In this document: positions 23,025-37,090 of the stretch, in pieces
Layout: each line of letters starts with the position of its first letter
Position numbering within the stretch: the stretch's first letter is position 1
From: Marasmius tenuissimus
Lineage: Eukaryota; Basidiomycota; Agaricomycetes; Agaricales; Marasmiaceae
DNA length: 64,000 bases
Direction of reading: 5' to 3'
Assembly (NCBI GenBank): GCA_029532415.1
Contig: JAQOTA010000053.1
Location: 3,100,001-3,164,000 of the forward strand
The notes under the pieces: generated by a model
What the model was told of the DNA's origin: nothing
The model's database searches: none
The model's input: only the letters and a program-made list of their open reading frames with translations
Program-made: the position numbers and the translations under genes

Positions 23025-24981
23025 ATCCCGCTGTATATCGATAGGGCCGACTAAACGACGGGTTTTCTTCTACGCTCTCACCCTCGGCCCGCGCCACAAT
23101 CTTCAGTCCTTACCGTCTCCCTGCGTTGAAGCTTTTTGGATCCGACTCGGGTTGTTTTGTTACACGCCAAAAATCTGGCCGCGCTATTCCAGATGGAGAT
23201 TTGATGGTTCTTGAGTCGAATAATTTTGGCACCTGAAAACGTATCTTCTGCAGGGGTTACGTTGGGGGCGGAGGCGTTAATGAACCTTTCTTTCATATCT
23301 CGGAACTTGTTCGAAATCTCATTCGAACCCCTCATAACCTATTTTTATTCTCGTGTCTAAGCCTTGCTTATCACCCGCGATAAAGCTATGGACCGCCTAA
23401 TTGATGAGGCCTCAAGGCTCAAGGCTCAGGGCGTATCATAATCGACAACCTTCCCACCGCTCACTCGACACTAGCTTTCCGCTTCAACGGTCCGATCCTG
23501 GCGAAGGTTGACTCGCCCAATTATATTCCTTGGGTCGATAGGCGTGTAGGTACGCATTCACGCTGGTACCACGGCGCCTGTGGCCCTGTGTCATCCCTTG
23601 TTTTCAATCAATCGACTTGGCAAGGAGCCGCAATCTATCGTGAGTCCCGAGCTGCCTGTCAAAGCAAAACTCTTCCGTGTGCTCAACTGTGCTCGACCGC
23701 AATGCAGAACACTTCAACCCTGACCCTCGCAGATTCGGATCCATATAAAGTTGGATCTCGGTCGAAGTATACCTGGTGATAGTATCTCACTCCGACACTT
23801 CTCCGAGATCGTTTCCGTGTTTTCTGAGGAATGCGAAACGATAAATAGGAGAAGTCGAACCGGGGTGGCGCGCTGCGGCCAAAGCATCCCAGGGAATGGG
23901 TGGCCATGGGTTCTCCATTTGTGTGGATCGGTACGGTACTCGTGTTTTTAGACGTCCCACCACAAATATGTCTCAACGGAGTTCCGTATCTTCTCAAGGT
24001 CCTTTGAACAGACAGTTGTCCAGGAAAAGCAAATTGAAAGGTAACTTCCGTCAATATCTCTTCCCGACTTCCGCCTAGGTCGCAGCCTCCCGATTTGTTT
24101 GGACGGGAAGAGCTGATTCCAATGGCACATTCCTCGGATCTAGATATCTTGACGGGCACACAAGAAGAGCGGAAGCGTTCAAATCATGAACGATATCAGT
24201 GGATCAGACTTGTGCGTCGCAACGCTATCTTTACGTGTGGAACAAGGACCATTCGGTGAGTGTGAGTTACAATATTTCTACATCGTGTGGTGGTACGATT
24301 ACAACTAGTTATGAGTCCTTGGCTCTGGATTTTTGCTCAAGTTCGAGCTGCTTACTTTTGTATAATTACACAAGTATTAAGCTCTAAATGCAGTCGTATT
24401 CTCGAAGTCGGGCGAAATTAACTGCTCAGTCGGTGATCACCCGGTCACCACTGAAGGCCACCTGGGTATACAGACGAAAAGTCGAGACCCGAAGCTGCGA
24501 CTTCGTGAACCCGATATGTTCCTAGCAAAGTGTCGAAAGACCAATCTAGACGTGAACTGGTCAACCAAGTTGTCACAAGGGGGAAAGTCAGGAACGTACT
24601 CTGATACTGATCTGGTGGCTGCTGATATTGTTGTAGCTGCAGAACTTGGGAAAGAGAAGAAACACCACCTTCGGCGGATGGTGGGACATTATTCAGGACG
24701 GTTTGAGCGTGGCCTAGACAAAGGCGGAATGACCCGTCAGCAATGCGCGATCAAACGCTATTGATCTGCCAAAAGAGCCTACTCGGTTCATGTTGGCCTT
24801 CTCTTCTTATAGGACCCTCAGTCAACTTCCGCAGCAGGCCCATGTCCGGCATCGAAATGAAACGATGGGACTTCTCCGATGTAGCGGCAAAGTCAACTTT
24901 CGACCACCCGCGACCGCTTGCTCGCTGTTCCAAAATCTATAGAAGACATGAGTTACAGCCGAACCGTAGCGAAGAGGCAGC
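23025..24981. other. Region without a supported gene
   Basis: About 2 kb. Coding-like scraps occur near 23470-23760 and 24180-24390 but are broken by stops in all frames, and no splice model I tried gives a known protein. It may hold a degenerate gene. A CREB-like or E-box site was not evident. Confidence 0.4.
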
Positions 24982-27911
24982 TCAACCTACACCGATAACG
25001 TAGCCCAAGCCGCTCCAGTAATTCTCCATTTTCTTCAAAGCCCTCAGTATCGTAGACAGGTTCTGCTTTACAAGTCCGCCGATGAACTCAGACTGAGCCA
25101 TCGCACCTTGGCTCGGCCTCATAGTCTCATGTCCACTGAACTCTGAAGCCTCGAGTCCAAGGGCTTCCATCGCCTTTGCATCATGAACAAAGGCAACCCC
25201 AGCGATGAAGAGACACTGGTTGATAAACGGGCAAGCGCAATACGACCGATCGTCAAATAAATCGGCAAAAACGAGGCAGTCGACGATTTGCCTCGACGAC
25301 GACAAGGCGAGCTTGATCGACCTTCTCAACTCTGGCGGAGGGGTTCTAGTGTGGTCCCTACCTAGTTCCGGATGGTGAAGCAACGCAAGAATTGCGTTGG
25401 CCCAGAGGTGCAGAAAGAGGAATGAACCCTAAGGCAAAAGTTATTACAGTGAAGAGGCTATACGGATGAATGAGACTTACGCCTCGATGGTGAGCAGCCT
25501 GTGCGCGAAAATTATCTACCGACCAGGTCAGACTCGGCGGTAGCTGGGCGACAAATTCCACCAGACGGTGGTGAAACGATTCCAGGGTCTCTCCGCCGAC
25601 AGGCCTCTCCGACCTCATCAAAGTGGTTGGATTGTTATTGTTCTTGTGGGATAAGTTGACGTCAGAGTCCGGTAGTTTGGCGAGAAATAAGCTCACCATG
25701 CAATTGGCGATGTGACCCGCAAGGACAAACAACTTGACGATTTGAACATACGGAGACAAGACTTGTGGCGTCGCGGGGTTGGAAGATGGTGTCCGGCCTG
25801 CCAGGTCCATCTCATCCAGAGCTGAGACTTCAACAGAATCGCAGGGAATAGTCACAGCTCTGCCGGTCCCAAAAGCCAAAATGCGATCCTTCGTAACATA
25901 AGAGTGGGCCGCGCGAGCGCAGACAGGAACGAGCAGGCTCACCATGACGAATAGCGACCAAAAGAGTACCTTGCCGTTACAAACGTCATCCATCAGAATG
26001 ACATTTGAATCTTCACTCTACAGAAAGGTGTCAACAGGAAAAAGTGAATTTCCGGATGGTTTGGAGCGAAACCTTGTGTAAACCGAGATCCATTGCCATC
26101 CGGATTGCGAGCCCCAAGAAATTCTAGGGATTACAGGTCCCTGCATGTCAGGTATTGTTCCGTGAAGTGAAATTGAGAACGTCATTACCCAGAGGCCACT
26201 TTCAGAGTTCTGCGTAAGGCGTTGCTCAGCGACGTACCGTGGAAGTCTAGATCGGATACGCACCTCGCCAAATTCTGCCCATGATAGGATTAAGAGTCCG
26301 GCGACAACATCGATTGATGGAAGACGGAGTAGGGGTAAAACGAGCTTCCATGCGGCATCAATGAATCGTGAAGGTCTGGTCGTCGTATTCGGATTGAACC
26401 TAGAAACCGATCACAGGGGCAAGATTGTCAGCCGAAAATAGACGGAATTTAAGTGAAACGACTCGTACCTAGCCGCTACCGCACACATTGCAAATCCGAG
26501 AAATGCAGACATGGTGTCAGCCTTGACCCTTTCCTCAACTTTGTCCCTGCTCATGAAAGGACAATGTTCACCAAAGTGGCTGAAGAAGGCATCCAACATA
26601 GTAGTGTCCAACGGCGGAGGTTTGCACGAGATGTCGTCAAGTAAGCCATCTACGGAGGATACAAGGCTTTCATTGCCCGGCGAGTGTCGAGACGACCCTG
26701 TGGGAGAGCTAGTGGCCGAGGGCCGCTGCGAGCTTTGAAGGGTAATGACTATGCGGTTGAAACCAGGATGTATTGCTGTGCATCCCGTCTAATTGGAAGT
26801 TCAATGATATAGATGAGGCTCGCGGGAAAGTGATTGAGAAGCCATTGAGAGACACACCAGCCGATACTAAATAGAAAACGAGGTCAGTAAACCGATCCTT
26901 TTGCGAGGGGTGATCGAATAGCCTCACATAGTGAACTTTGAGGGTCTGACTCTCCCCTGGGTCCCCTTCTAGAAACGCAACGCGGTCCTTCAACGAATGA
27001 ACGACGTCTCCGAGTTGAGGTGGTGTGGTCGTATTATGAAATACCTGTTCCTGGGTTGGCAAACCACTGTTCGACGGTGAACGGGACGGGTCCGAAACCG
27101 TAGGAGGTTGCGTATAGGGAAGGGGTGGTATAGGAGGCTGGTCACGGTACTTTGAAGCATGATCAAGACCTTGGGAGTGAGGGACCAAGGGAAAGGCGGC
27201 GCGCGGGACGTGGTGCTGAATGTGATGTTGCTGGGTAGAACCAGGATGGGATCCGGTGTTGTACGTTAGCGGAAGTCTGGGCTGACAAGGTTCCGGAAGC
27301 GTTGGAGGAAAGAAAGTACTGGCCGACTGCTGAGCTTCCGCATACTGGTAATTTGTTGTTGGGGATGCTGGTGAGCCTTCGTCACTACTATAGGTCTATT
27401 CAAGAAAAGTTGAGCCAGCGTCGAGGTGGAGAGAAATGTCACTCGCGTTAGGATGTTGGTACGTCTGGATATTGGGAAGGTCCTCGGTTCGAAGACGTTT
27501 GGTGGGAACTCCGCCGCGACACAGCTGCAGGTCGTAATTTGTACCTCTGCCTTGATACGCCCTTCCCTCGGCTCTGGCGCGTTCTCGTTCTGCATCCTCC
27601 ATTTCTTTGCGTGTTCTCTTCCTTTTCCTTCCAGTCGGCCGTACACACTCCACGTTTGCCTTCGTGCAAGCAGTACAAGATGGCTGAACATCGTCGCACT
27701 TTGCCTTTTTCCCGCGACAACGGAAGCAAGCAAGGAAACGAGAGGCTACTTGGTATCCAGGGGGAAGCGATGGGTGGACGGACGGGCTTGATTCGGACCT
27801 CGAGCTTGCCGAAAGCGTTGGCGAAGAGTCGTCGGCGACGATGCCTGTAGTCGTTGATGACGGCGAAGGATGGGTTGCTGTAAAATTGGATGAACGATAT
27901 CGATGTTCCAT
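24982..27911 (-). CDS. Zn(II)2Cys6 fungal transcription factor
   Basis: The DNA-binding domain is a classical binuclear zinc cluster, ACFRCRGKKAKCDDVQPSCT followed by ACTKANVECVRP, with Cys spacing 2-6-6-2-6. It is followed by a basic linker (RKRKRTRKEMEDAERERAR) that could serve as nuclear signal. A coiled-coil-like stretch (VHSLKDRVAFLEGD) follows a Pro/Ser-rich linker. The middle-homology region is recognisable from LDAFFSHFGEHCPFMSRDKV, AAWKLVLPLLRLPSIDVVAG, and FLFLHLWANAILALLHHPEL near the C terminus. The ATG at 27911 gives MEHRYRSSNFTATHPS; the frame extends upstream only through a non-ATG codon. Several introns interrupt it. No metabolic cluster surrounds it, so its targets cannot be guessed. 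Confidence 0.88.
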
Positions 27912-29344
27912 GACAGGTGTTGAGAAATTTATCGGCGGCGGAACCAAACAGTCGAGCGGATCCAAGATCGTCACCAATAGTGGGGTTTAGGCCCAGTTGT
28001 AGAGGAAGATTGTCGGTGACGTTCGAGTTTATATTGTATCCAACGTCGAATGATGGGTGATGGAGGATGAGAAGAAAAAACACATCAAGACATACGATTC
28101 TGATGGCGTATATGGGGGGTGGTCGTGAATTTCCAATTTGCAATATTTCCTCCGTCGATCTCCTGACGGTAATGGCGGTTTTCGCTCCAGCATAAAATGT
28201 AAAAAAGCCATCCCGATGAAATTATTCTTGGAGCAGAGCGTTGGGATATGTACAGACAACCAGAGATTGGGAAGTGGGCAAATGGATGGCCTATCATGAC
28301 GAAAACAGCAACACACAGCGCAGCGAATCAACGCGCCAGCCGTCAGCAGGGAGCGCATAAAATGTTTAAGCACTCACAAGGGTGCCTAATTCCATGGAGT
28401 TCTCATGCCACTGTGGGATAACAGGTGGTTCACAATTGAGGAACTTGAAGGTATACTGGAAAATGTAAGTGACCGATTTTCTTTATGTTCCTCGAGAAGG
28501 TTTGAGGGGAAACAACCCTGTTTAGTGGGCAGGGATCTAAGGTTTTGGAGTGCAAGCCAGCCGTTGCGAAGACCTACGAACCGACCGGCTACGGCGATGC
28601 TCTCAACTTCGGACCACTTGATGTGGGGGCCTCGCTGGGCCTCACGACAGTGCTGTCGTTACCTGTTACGAATGACCGTATACAATCTTGGTAAGTAGCA
28701 ATCGACCTTACTCAACTCACACATAGTTCTCGAGTCGCTTCCCTTCAATATCTTGGCCCAAACGGATAACTCTAGTCTCCAGCACTTACTATGGACCGTG
28801 ACGGACAAAGAGTGAATTACGCACGCCCAAGCAATTGCGACGGAACACGGGGGGAAATATGGTGGAGCGTACGGTTTCCTCTGAGGCTACAGGCTCTGGG
28901 AAACTCTGGGGAACGATTATGTGTCGCCAAGCACAGGCAGAGGCTCGGCACGGTGTCAGATTGATGGAGAAAGCCAGTGAGTATACGCACCAATCCTGTT
29001 TGCTTAGGCCCACAAAGCTTGATGAGAGCATCCAAGGCTCTTGTCCTGAGATTGATCCATTCAGTTATTCGCAGCTTGCATCCAAGAAGGTGGAGAGAGT
29101 GGAGCACCGACCGTAGTCCATCTGTCACGAAGCAGCATCCAGCTGATAGAGCTGATACGATACCGCGGAACGGCAGGCTCAGTTTTGAGTAACGTGTTTC
29201 TTGCTTGCTTCCTTTCCATCATCTCCCTCCCGTTCCATTCGAGGTCTGAACAGGTTTCAACTCCGAAAATAAACGGTCAAGCTATAAGGTTGAGTTGCCT
29301 TGGTGGTCACTGTTTCTGATCACTGTACCGTGCCAGGTGTTGCT
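27912..29344. other. Region without a supported gene
   Basis: About 1.4 kb between divergent genes. A coding-like frame at about 28530-28683 reads AKTYEPTGYGDALNFGPLDV and goes on for about 15 residues before a stop. It has no start or recognised family, and may be a gene remnant. Confidence 0.4.
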
Positions 29345-31679
29345 ATGCAGAGTGCAGACCGTGTGTTAGAGAGGAGACTGTCCCTAAAGCCAAAGGTATG
29401 TAAAGTGTCTGAACCTCATTACCCTTATTTGTAACTTTCCTGACTGTAATGTCGAAGGTGGGAATCAAGCGAGCGGGTACTCTCAACCACGACGGCTTCG
29501 GCACAGTACCTGATCCGTGCGTCAACTTTCATTCAAGAGCGGTCAGCTGACTCATTCTGCCCCAGCTTTGCCCCACGACGTCGGACAGGAGACTCATGGA
29601 TCAATGCGATATTGGCCACTGCTCTCTTTAGATGCTGGCATATTCTCATCTTTTTCGGTGCCTGGGCTACCTTGATCAGCGTTCTTAACCATAACGGCCA
29701 TAATCTCATCATTCAACCCACACTGCTGACGGTAATCGGTACCGTCCTGGGTTTTGTTATTTCCTATCGGACGACCTCTTCATTCGAACGGTACAATGAA
29801 GGCAGGAGGCTGTGGTCACAGATTATCCTTGCTACTAGGACTTTTGCCAGAACGGTGTGGTTCCACATCCCGGGTTGGTTCTCTTGGATTTCCCGTGTCT
29901 GAGCGAGGTATCTGATCACGACTAGCTTAGATCCCCCCGCAACGGAAACAGAGAGTGCTGAGGCTCTGAGAGCACGAGCAATGATAGAGAAAAAGACCGT
30001 GATCAATCTGCTGGAGGCGTTCAGTGTCGCAGTAAAGCATTATCTCAGAGGCGAGGATGGTATTTACTACGAGTAAGCGAAACCCTCGCTCCCTATCTCT
30101 GCTATTCACTTCAATCTGTTGTACAGAGACCTATATTACTTGGTCAAATTTCTACCTGCATATGCTTTGCCCCCAGGTTTGCCCCATGCGACCAACGACC
30201 TCTCTGCAGACGCACACGACAAAGAAATTTCTGCGACCTCAACCGCAACCCACCCATCAGAAGGCGGCAATACGTTTCTTCATCGAAGGACACACGAGGA
30301 CGACCAGCATTTCGCCGAACCTACAGACATAAGCCTCCCAGCGCCCGCGACTGCCACAAAGCCAAAGACGAGTCGTCGGACAACGTTTCTCCAACCGTTT
30401 GCTCGAAGTAGTCCAGTACAACGAAATCCGTCCGCCGAATCAACCACCAAAGTCGATCGTGACAAAGTCATATTGTCTCGCGCTGACGAAGTGTACCTAC
30501 TCCCATCGAAACTGCCTCCCAAATACCACTACTTCGACATCTTCCCGCTCTCTCTATTGGTAGATCTCTTGACCGATAGAGGCAGAACGGTGAAGGGCAA
30601 GAAAGCCGCGAAGCTAAGGGCGAAGATGCGGAACAAAGCAATATCTCACAATCTGCCTTTGGAAATCTCGTTATACCTGGTAACGCCTCATTTCACGATT
30701 GGGTTCGTGTCACTGAAATCCAAATAGAGCTCATATATAGCCGCTTTGCAAGAGAGAAAGATTAATGAAGTTCCGACTACGAGTACGTTTCGCTGCCATG
30801 GATTTATTACCGGCCTTCTGATGACGATATCCTCGCTGATGAAGATACACTGTTGCTTTCACTCAATCAATTGGTCGACAGTCTCACGGGTCTTCAGCGT
30901 ATACTTACAACTCCTATACCCTTTTCGTGCGTTCTTCAAGTCCCCAGGCTGTTCTCCGCGTGTTGTGCTGACAGAAACATCCTTCACGTTCCGTTAGGTA
31001 CTCAATCCATCTTTGGGTCGTCACTCTCATCTACTGCTTCGCTCTCGTAAGGGCCCGTTTTCTACCCCACATTGTCCACATTGAGTCCACTCATCATCAC
31101 TTGATAGCCCCCGCAAATTTGGGCGACACTAAGATGGATGACGATACCGGCTACAGTCATTCTGGCGTTCATCTTCTTTGGTTTTCTGGTGGCTGGCGAG
31201 GAAATTGAGAGTGAGTCGGTCCGCTATTACCTTCCGATGCGGCAGCATCTCGAAATCCCGTTCTGCCCTTCCCCAGTAAATGGCTGATGCCTTCGTCCAT
31301 CTAGATCCTTTTGGTTATGACAAGAACGATCTGGTGAGCTCGAGTCATTTACAATGTCGTCAGCAAGTTCCGTGCTAACCATATATTCAACGCGTAGAAT
31401 TTAGATCACTTCACACAAAACATTATTCGTGAGTTCACCGTCTCCTGCTGACTCTTCTATGCAACTTAGTATTTGAATGTTTCGCCGCGTGTCGGTGGTA
31501 TGTTAGGGAACGAACTTCATGCTATTACTTCCACCCCAGCACCGGATCCCGCCAAATGGGCGTTCGCCGCGGAGAATGACTTGGTGTTTGCTCGGAAGTT
31601 CCACTCGGATGAAAGGTTGAGCCCGCAAGCGTGGATGGGCAAGGGCTACTATGAAATGCAGAGAGCACTGAAAATTTAG
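29345..31679 (+). CDS. Bestrophin-like anion channel (UPF0187 family)
   Basis: Fungal members of this family are membrane proteins related to bestrophin chloride channels. The ATG at 29345 gives MQSADRVLERRLSLKPK, and spliced exons lead to APRRRTGDSWINAILATALF. Membrane segments include WHILIFFGAWATLISVLN and PTLLTVIGTVLGFVISYRTT, followed by the conserved SFERYNEGRRLWSQI region. A soluble insertion of about 120 residues is Thr/Ala-rich (ATATKPKTSRRTTFLQPF). Later come LNQLVDSLTGLQRILTTPIP, another membrane pair, then FFGFLVAGEEIENPFGYDKN DL, the hallmark Glu/Asp-rich bestrophin end. The C terminus reads LSPQAWMGKGYYEMQRALKI. Subcellular location cannot be told from the sequence. Confidence 0.88.
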
Positions 31680-32055
31680 TGCGTTACGACCTGGAAACCC
31701 CGTCAATAGATCGTGGCCTCGCCATCACTGTGTTGTTTTTCTATTGTACCTATGACCTATGTATCATTCCCCTAATATCACAGACCCTGATTTCATTTTT
31801 GACTGGCACAAGACGGTTGAGGTCAGTGATATATTTGGCGCTTTGACCGAGGGTTGAACTCGGGGGCAACCCGGCAAAATCGCGCTTATTCGTGCCTTGT
31901 CGTGCTGATCATCGATGTGACTCGACCACGTCGTGACTTCAAAATTTATGAGGCCCAAGTCAGGACTTGTGTTCAATCCACGACAAGGGAATCTCTGGCA
32001 CCAGCTATCGACATCTCAGCACACATTTCACCCGTGGAGAAGATACCTCTCAAAG
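31680..32055. other. Intergenic region, no gene seen
   Basis: About 375 bases between the bestrophin-like gene and glycyl-tRNA synthetase on the same strand; it holds the 3' end of one and the promoter of the other. Confidence 0.4.
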
Positions 32056-34686
32056 ATGTCCTCGAGTAGCATCAACAAAATTGCTCATCCGTTCGACAAG
32101 GCCAGATTGGAAGCGTTGCTCAGTCACCGGTTCTTTTATGCGCCTGCTTTCGAGATCTACAACGGTTAATCCGTTTTCTTTCATCGTCTTTGTTCGTCAT
32201 CGCTGAGATTGACCTTTTTTCTCTTCTCTCTGCCCATAATAGGTGTTGCTGGTTTATACGATTACGGTCCTGCGGGTTCAGCGTTGCAAGCAAACATCAT
32301 TGCAGAATGGCGAAAGCACTTCATCATAGAAGATTCCATGTTAGAGCTGGATACAACCATCATGACTCCGGCACCTGTATTCGAAACCTCGGGACACGTC
32401 GCACGATTTGCCGATTGGATGGTGAAGGATACTAAGACAGGTGACGTTCTGCGCGCAGACCACCTGGTAAAGAACGTGTTAGAGGCTCGGTTGGCCGGTG
32501 ATAAAGAAGCGAGGGGTGAAGCTGCAAAGCCCGCAGAGGATGACAAAAAGAAGAAGAAGAAGAATGTCAAAAAAGTCGCTGTGCGGCTGGCAGATGATTT
32601 GGTGAAGGAATACGAGGTTATACTAGCCAGAGTGAGTTGTGTACCTTATGTGACTATTATTTTCACCTCACCATCGCTTTTCCCCAACCAATACCTCGTA
32701 GTTGGATAACTATGGCGGACCAGAACTTGGCGAGCTCTGCAGAAAACACGACATCAGGAACCCTGATACTGATAACGAAGTTTCGGAACCACAAGAGTTC
32801 AATCTCATGTTCACTAGCAGTATCGGTCCGACTGGTAAAGTTCCTGGGTGAGTACTGCTACGCTCTCACTCGCATCCCACGGGGCTAAGCCTCGTGCAGC
32901 TACCTTCGACCCGAAACAGCCCAAGGGCATTTCCTCAACTTCTCTCGTCTGCTTGATTTTAACAACGGTCGCGTTCCTTTCGCGTCGGCTCAGATCGGCC
33001 GTTCGTTCCGTAACGAAATCTCCCCTCGTGCCGGTCTGCTGCGCGTTCGTGAGTTCACGATGGCAGAAATCGAGCATTTCGTCGATCCGTTGAATAAGAA
33101 TCACTCCAAATTCGGCGAAGTACGCGACACCGTGCTTACGCTTCTTGATCGAGACGTCCAAGCTGCAGGTGGCACACAAGTCGTGCAACTGTCTGTCGGA
33201 GAAGCTGTCGACAAGGGTGTCATCGCGAACGAAACTTTGGGATACTTCATGGCTCGTATCTATACCTTCTTGCTCAAGGTCGGCATCAACCCCGAACGCC
33301 TCAGGTTTAGGCAACACATGTCGAACGAGATGGCTCACTATGCGACGGACTGCTGGGATGCCGAAATTCAGAACTCGACGGGTTGGACTGAGTGTGTTGG
33401 TTGCGCGGATAGGGCCGCATACGACTTGACCGTTCACTCCAAGAAGACGGGCCATCCGTTAGTCGTAAAAGAAGCTATCGAGCCGCCCATCGTCACAGAA
33501 AAGGACGTCCCCGTGTTCAACAAGAAGCTTCTCGGAGGCACCTTCAAACGGGATGGACAGACCTTGCAACATCATCTGGAGAGTTTAGCTGAGCCCGAAC
33601 TACTCAAGGTGAAAGAAGAGCTGGCGAAAGGGTAAGGATGCAACTCTGGAAATCTTTCATAATACTTACAGCTCCATGATCAGAAAAGCGAGCGTGACAG
33701 TTGACGGCAAGACTTTTGAGGTTACACCCGAGCTGCTGACGATCGAGAGGAGAACCTTCAAGCAATCAGGTAAGGGTGACCAACTCTCGTACCGGCCAGG
33801 AGTGAACTCGTGCTTTTGCAGTACGTGAATACACACCTAACGTCATCGAACCGTCGTTTGGACTGGGCCGAATCCTATATACGTTGCTGGAGCATAGCTT
33901 CTGGTGTAGAGAACAGGACATGGACCGTGGTGTAAGCTCTAAAGTGTTCGGATTGATAGGGCATTGCGGCTAACTTAGGATTTTTTCCGTTATCCTCCAG
34001 GTCTTATCTCTACCGCCCCTCGTTGCTCCGACCAAGGTCCTGATTGTTCCAATCAGTGCAAAAAAGGAGTTCGAACCTCTCACAAATGAAATCTGTACGT
34101 CCATACTTTGCCGTTTCTTTCTCCCCGAAGGACGAGGGGTTTACGCCTCGCGCCTTTTCCACAATGATGGATCTTCTCTTTTCCTTTTCTTCGTTGCAAC
34201 TCTTACCCCGCTCGGCAACTCGCTCACCTCATTACCAACGTGATTCTAGCTGCCAAACTGCGTCGGGCTGGTGTGTTCTCCCGAGTGGACGACTCTAGTG
34301 TATCGATCGGGAAACGATATGCCCGCAATGATGAACTAGGCACTCCCTATGGTATTACAGTTGATTTTGCCTGTAAGTCCTACCATAAACCGCCTCTCTA
34401 TCTGCCTTCTGACCGTCTCTTTTTTTGTCTCGATGTTTCCCCAAATAGCTGTCAAGAATCGTACTGTCACGCTCAGGTCTGCACAGGATTTCTTTTTTTG
34501 CCTGTGTCAATCCGTCAAGTAACTGACACCTTGCTTTAACCCAGGGAACGTGATACTACCGACCAGAGAATTGGGCCCGTTGAAAAGGTCATTGAAACCG
34601 TAACGGAACTTGTAGAGGGTGGGATCGATTGGGCGGAGGCGTGTCAGAGATTGCCTGCCTACGATGGCGTGCAAGCCGTAGATTGA
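32056..34686 (+). CDS. GRS1: Glycyl-tRNA synthetase
   Basis: This class II enzyme charges tRNA-Gly, and in fungi one gene often serves cytosol and mitochondria. The ATG at 32056 gives [20 protein letters not shown]. Family blocks in order: [119 protein letters not shown] (motif 2) and [19 protein letters not shown] (motif 3). A Lys-rich insertion ([13 protein letters not shown]) sits in the long insert between the first blocks. The anticodon-binding domain ends with [14 protein letters not shown]. Short introns keep the frame. An in-frame upstream ATG at 31933 is possible for a mitochondrial form but was not confirmed. Confidence 0.96.
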
Positions 34687-37090
34687 GGTCCTATTTCAAC
34701 CGTAGTAGAAGAGAATGAATGGATCGACTTACTCACAGAGCAAGTCACAGAGAGGCCGAGTCGGTATTGTAGCCAAGGCGATCTTCAAAGGCAAGAACGA
34801 GTGCCTTCGGCCGCACCTTCGTGATGAATGGTCAGGGAAGTAAAGGTATTTGTGTTCGACCTTCAGGATCATCTGGACATGGAATACATGTGGCGCCTGA
34901 TCCTACTCCGAGCGTAACGGTGTTGGTAGCTGAGGATTATCTCATCGACGACCAATATGCTGAAACATCAAGGTGATGGCCGAGTGAATGTGTCGACTCT
35001 GATCGAAATCCCGCTGGACAAGGTTTGAGCAAAGGCATTGGTGAGCGATGGTGTCGTAAAATATATGTCAGATCTTGAAGGTACCACTGTAAGTACCGTC
35101 AAAAGGTGTTCTCTTTCCGCTACAGGCCGAACGGACGCCTCAAACACCCCTCGTATGTTCGTGAGAATTCCATGGCCCTGGTGAATAAAGTGAATAAACT
35201 TTCGGGATCGGACCTTTTTGACGTCGAAAATAAATTGTAGTAAGTACGTGTAAGTCAAAGTTGACCGACCCCACGTTCGGAACCGGGAGTCGAAATTGGA
35301 CTGGACTTTCTGGTTAGAAAGGACTCTTAGTGATGTGCATATGCGACACGACAGGGGAGGTTTCACGGGGGAGATCAAATCGACAACATCCAGGCTGCGC
35401 GTACCATTTGTGGGGAATGAAAGAGGTGCCTGACCCGAGGAGGGGTAGACCGATTCATACGTCTCGGCTCTTGGTAAACATCGAAGTTGGGCCCTGGCGG
35501 TCACGGCTGAGAGACACAAGTGCTGACAACTCATAGTAAACGCTATCCGGGGGCTGAAACAGTGCGATCTTCAGCGCACAGACGTATGCCCAGAACCCTA
35601 GAGTGTGGTCCTCGGGGATACTCTCTTGGTGCAAGGGAATAGGGCACGGATAGGAGAAGGATTAGCTTGAACTGGAAGTGTCCATTTCCAGGCTTCGAGG
35701 TGGCTTCTCAAGAATGAGTTTGCGTCCACCCAGTGATTAAAGGGCAGGACATTAAAGTTTGATCGGAACACATAATCGTCAATCGAGAGTCTGTAAAGGA
35801 ACCGTGAATAGAGTCCTGACTCTCTGGTATTCCTACTCAACTTGCATGCTATCGAATGCCATCTGTGGACGCGAAGATCATACTAGTCATTCTCCGGACA
35901 TTCAGTAAAATTACGCAAGCTCAAAAGGAGGCTCGAAGCAAGATTGCATGGTCCGGCGCAGGAATTGCGTCGCAGAGCAGCGCCAGGTTCGACTTTAACG
36001 TGTGCGAGTTCACATAAGTTTCGCGATGATGCGTTTGCTCAGAGACTAGAGTAGCTCGCAGAGGGCACGTGTTGGACGTCTTGACTCGACATTCTTAGTC
36101 TATAGTTCCGTGCGACCTACGAGGAAAGATGATTCATTGGATGAATCATAAAGTTCAATAAGTGCTGATGCATGAAGGAACCCGAAGCAAAAACGTGGTC
36201 GTTCATCTCATCTATAAGCTATGTCGGCGTCTTGGGTATGCGGAGTCCGAAGCAAAAGGGCGGTGAACAGCAGTCCCGAGTTGACTCGACGTAGCCTGAC
36301 TGCTTAATTACTCTTGGTAATGAGTGTCACTCGATAGATGCCCCAGATAGTGTCAGGTCAGGATATTTCGTTTGGGGGCGGTTGAGTGAGTAGCTGGTGC
36401 AGATCAAACTGGGAGGTGAAGGTCCGCCGCAAGGTTCAAATGGAATGCAGGGGCATGCAGGCAGAAGGTTTAAGATTTCCGTGCGCGGAAGAGCGAAACC
36501 ACATAGCACTAGGCAGCAGACTGAAATGACAGTTTCCCAGGTCAGACGGGACGAAATGAAGGGAACAGGAGTCAGTGAATGGGAAATGACCGGTTCACCG
36601 TGATCCAGCAGGGATTGAATATGTTGCGAGAAGAATAGAGAGAAAACATGGCAGATCGGGGAATGCCGGGCAGATATATCGAGGGTGGGAAAAGATCGGT
36701 TTAATGGTCCCCAAATCTGGCGGCTTATCGTGGACCTAAGGGGAAGCTATATCTGGAAACGGAGATGCGAGTTATTACGACCCTTGAGGCATGCTTTGGT
36801 CCATTTAGCGCGGTTAAGCTCATGTGAAGATCCAACGGCAACCAGGCCACCAGGCGAGCAGATCACGTCACGTCACAGCCGAGCGGGCAACTTGGGATGA
36901 ATATAAGTTGACCCTTGGACGCGCTCATTTTTCTTTTCCTCACTCCTCCGTCTCCTCCTTTCCTCTGTTGTTCAACGACACACCGCACGATTTCCTTCAT
37001 CTCTCTACACCCGTTCTATTCTTCTATTCCGTTCTCTCTCTTTATTGCGGTACCTTCACTCTCGGCGACAACACCAGGAAAAATCTAGCC
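34687..37090. other. Gene-poor region
   Basis: About 2.4 kb with no supported gene. The longest frame (minus strand, 34968-35534) has no family resemblance and no promoter signal. The last 200 bases contain a TATAAG at about 36901 and a pyrimidine-rich tract, promoter-like for the gene starting at 37091. Confidence 0.5.

Noticed and set aside
27448..28143. Minus-strand frame of 231 codons overlapping the zinc-cluster gene
   Set aside because: It is in another frame over the Zn2Cys6 exon, which is the real coding sequence.
28405..28698. Plus-strand open frame
   Set aside because: A different frame over the same stretch reads more like protein but lacks start and end, so no gene is called.
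34968..35534. Minus-strand frame of 188 codons
   Set aside because: No family resemblance, no promoter or splice context; composition looks like non-coding sequence.
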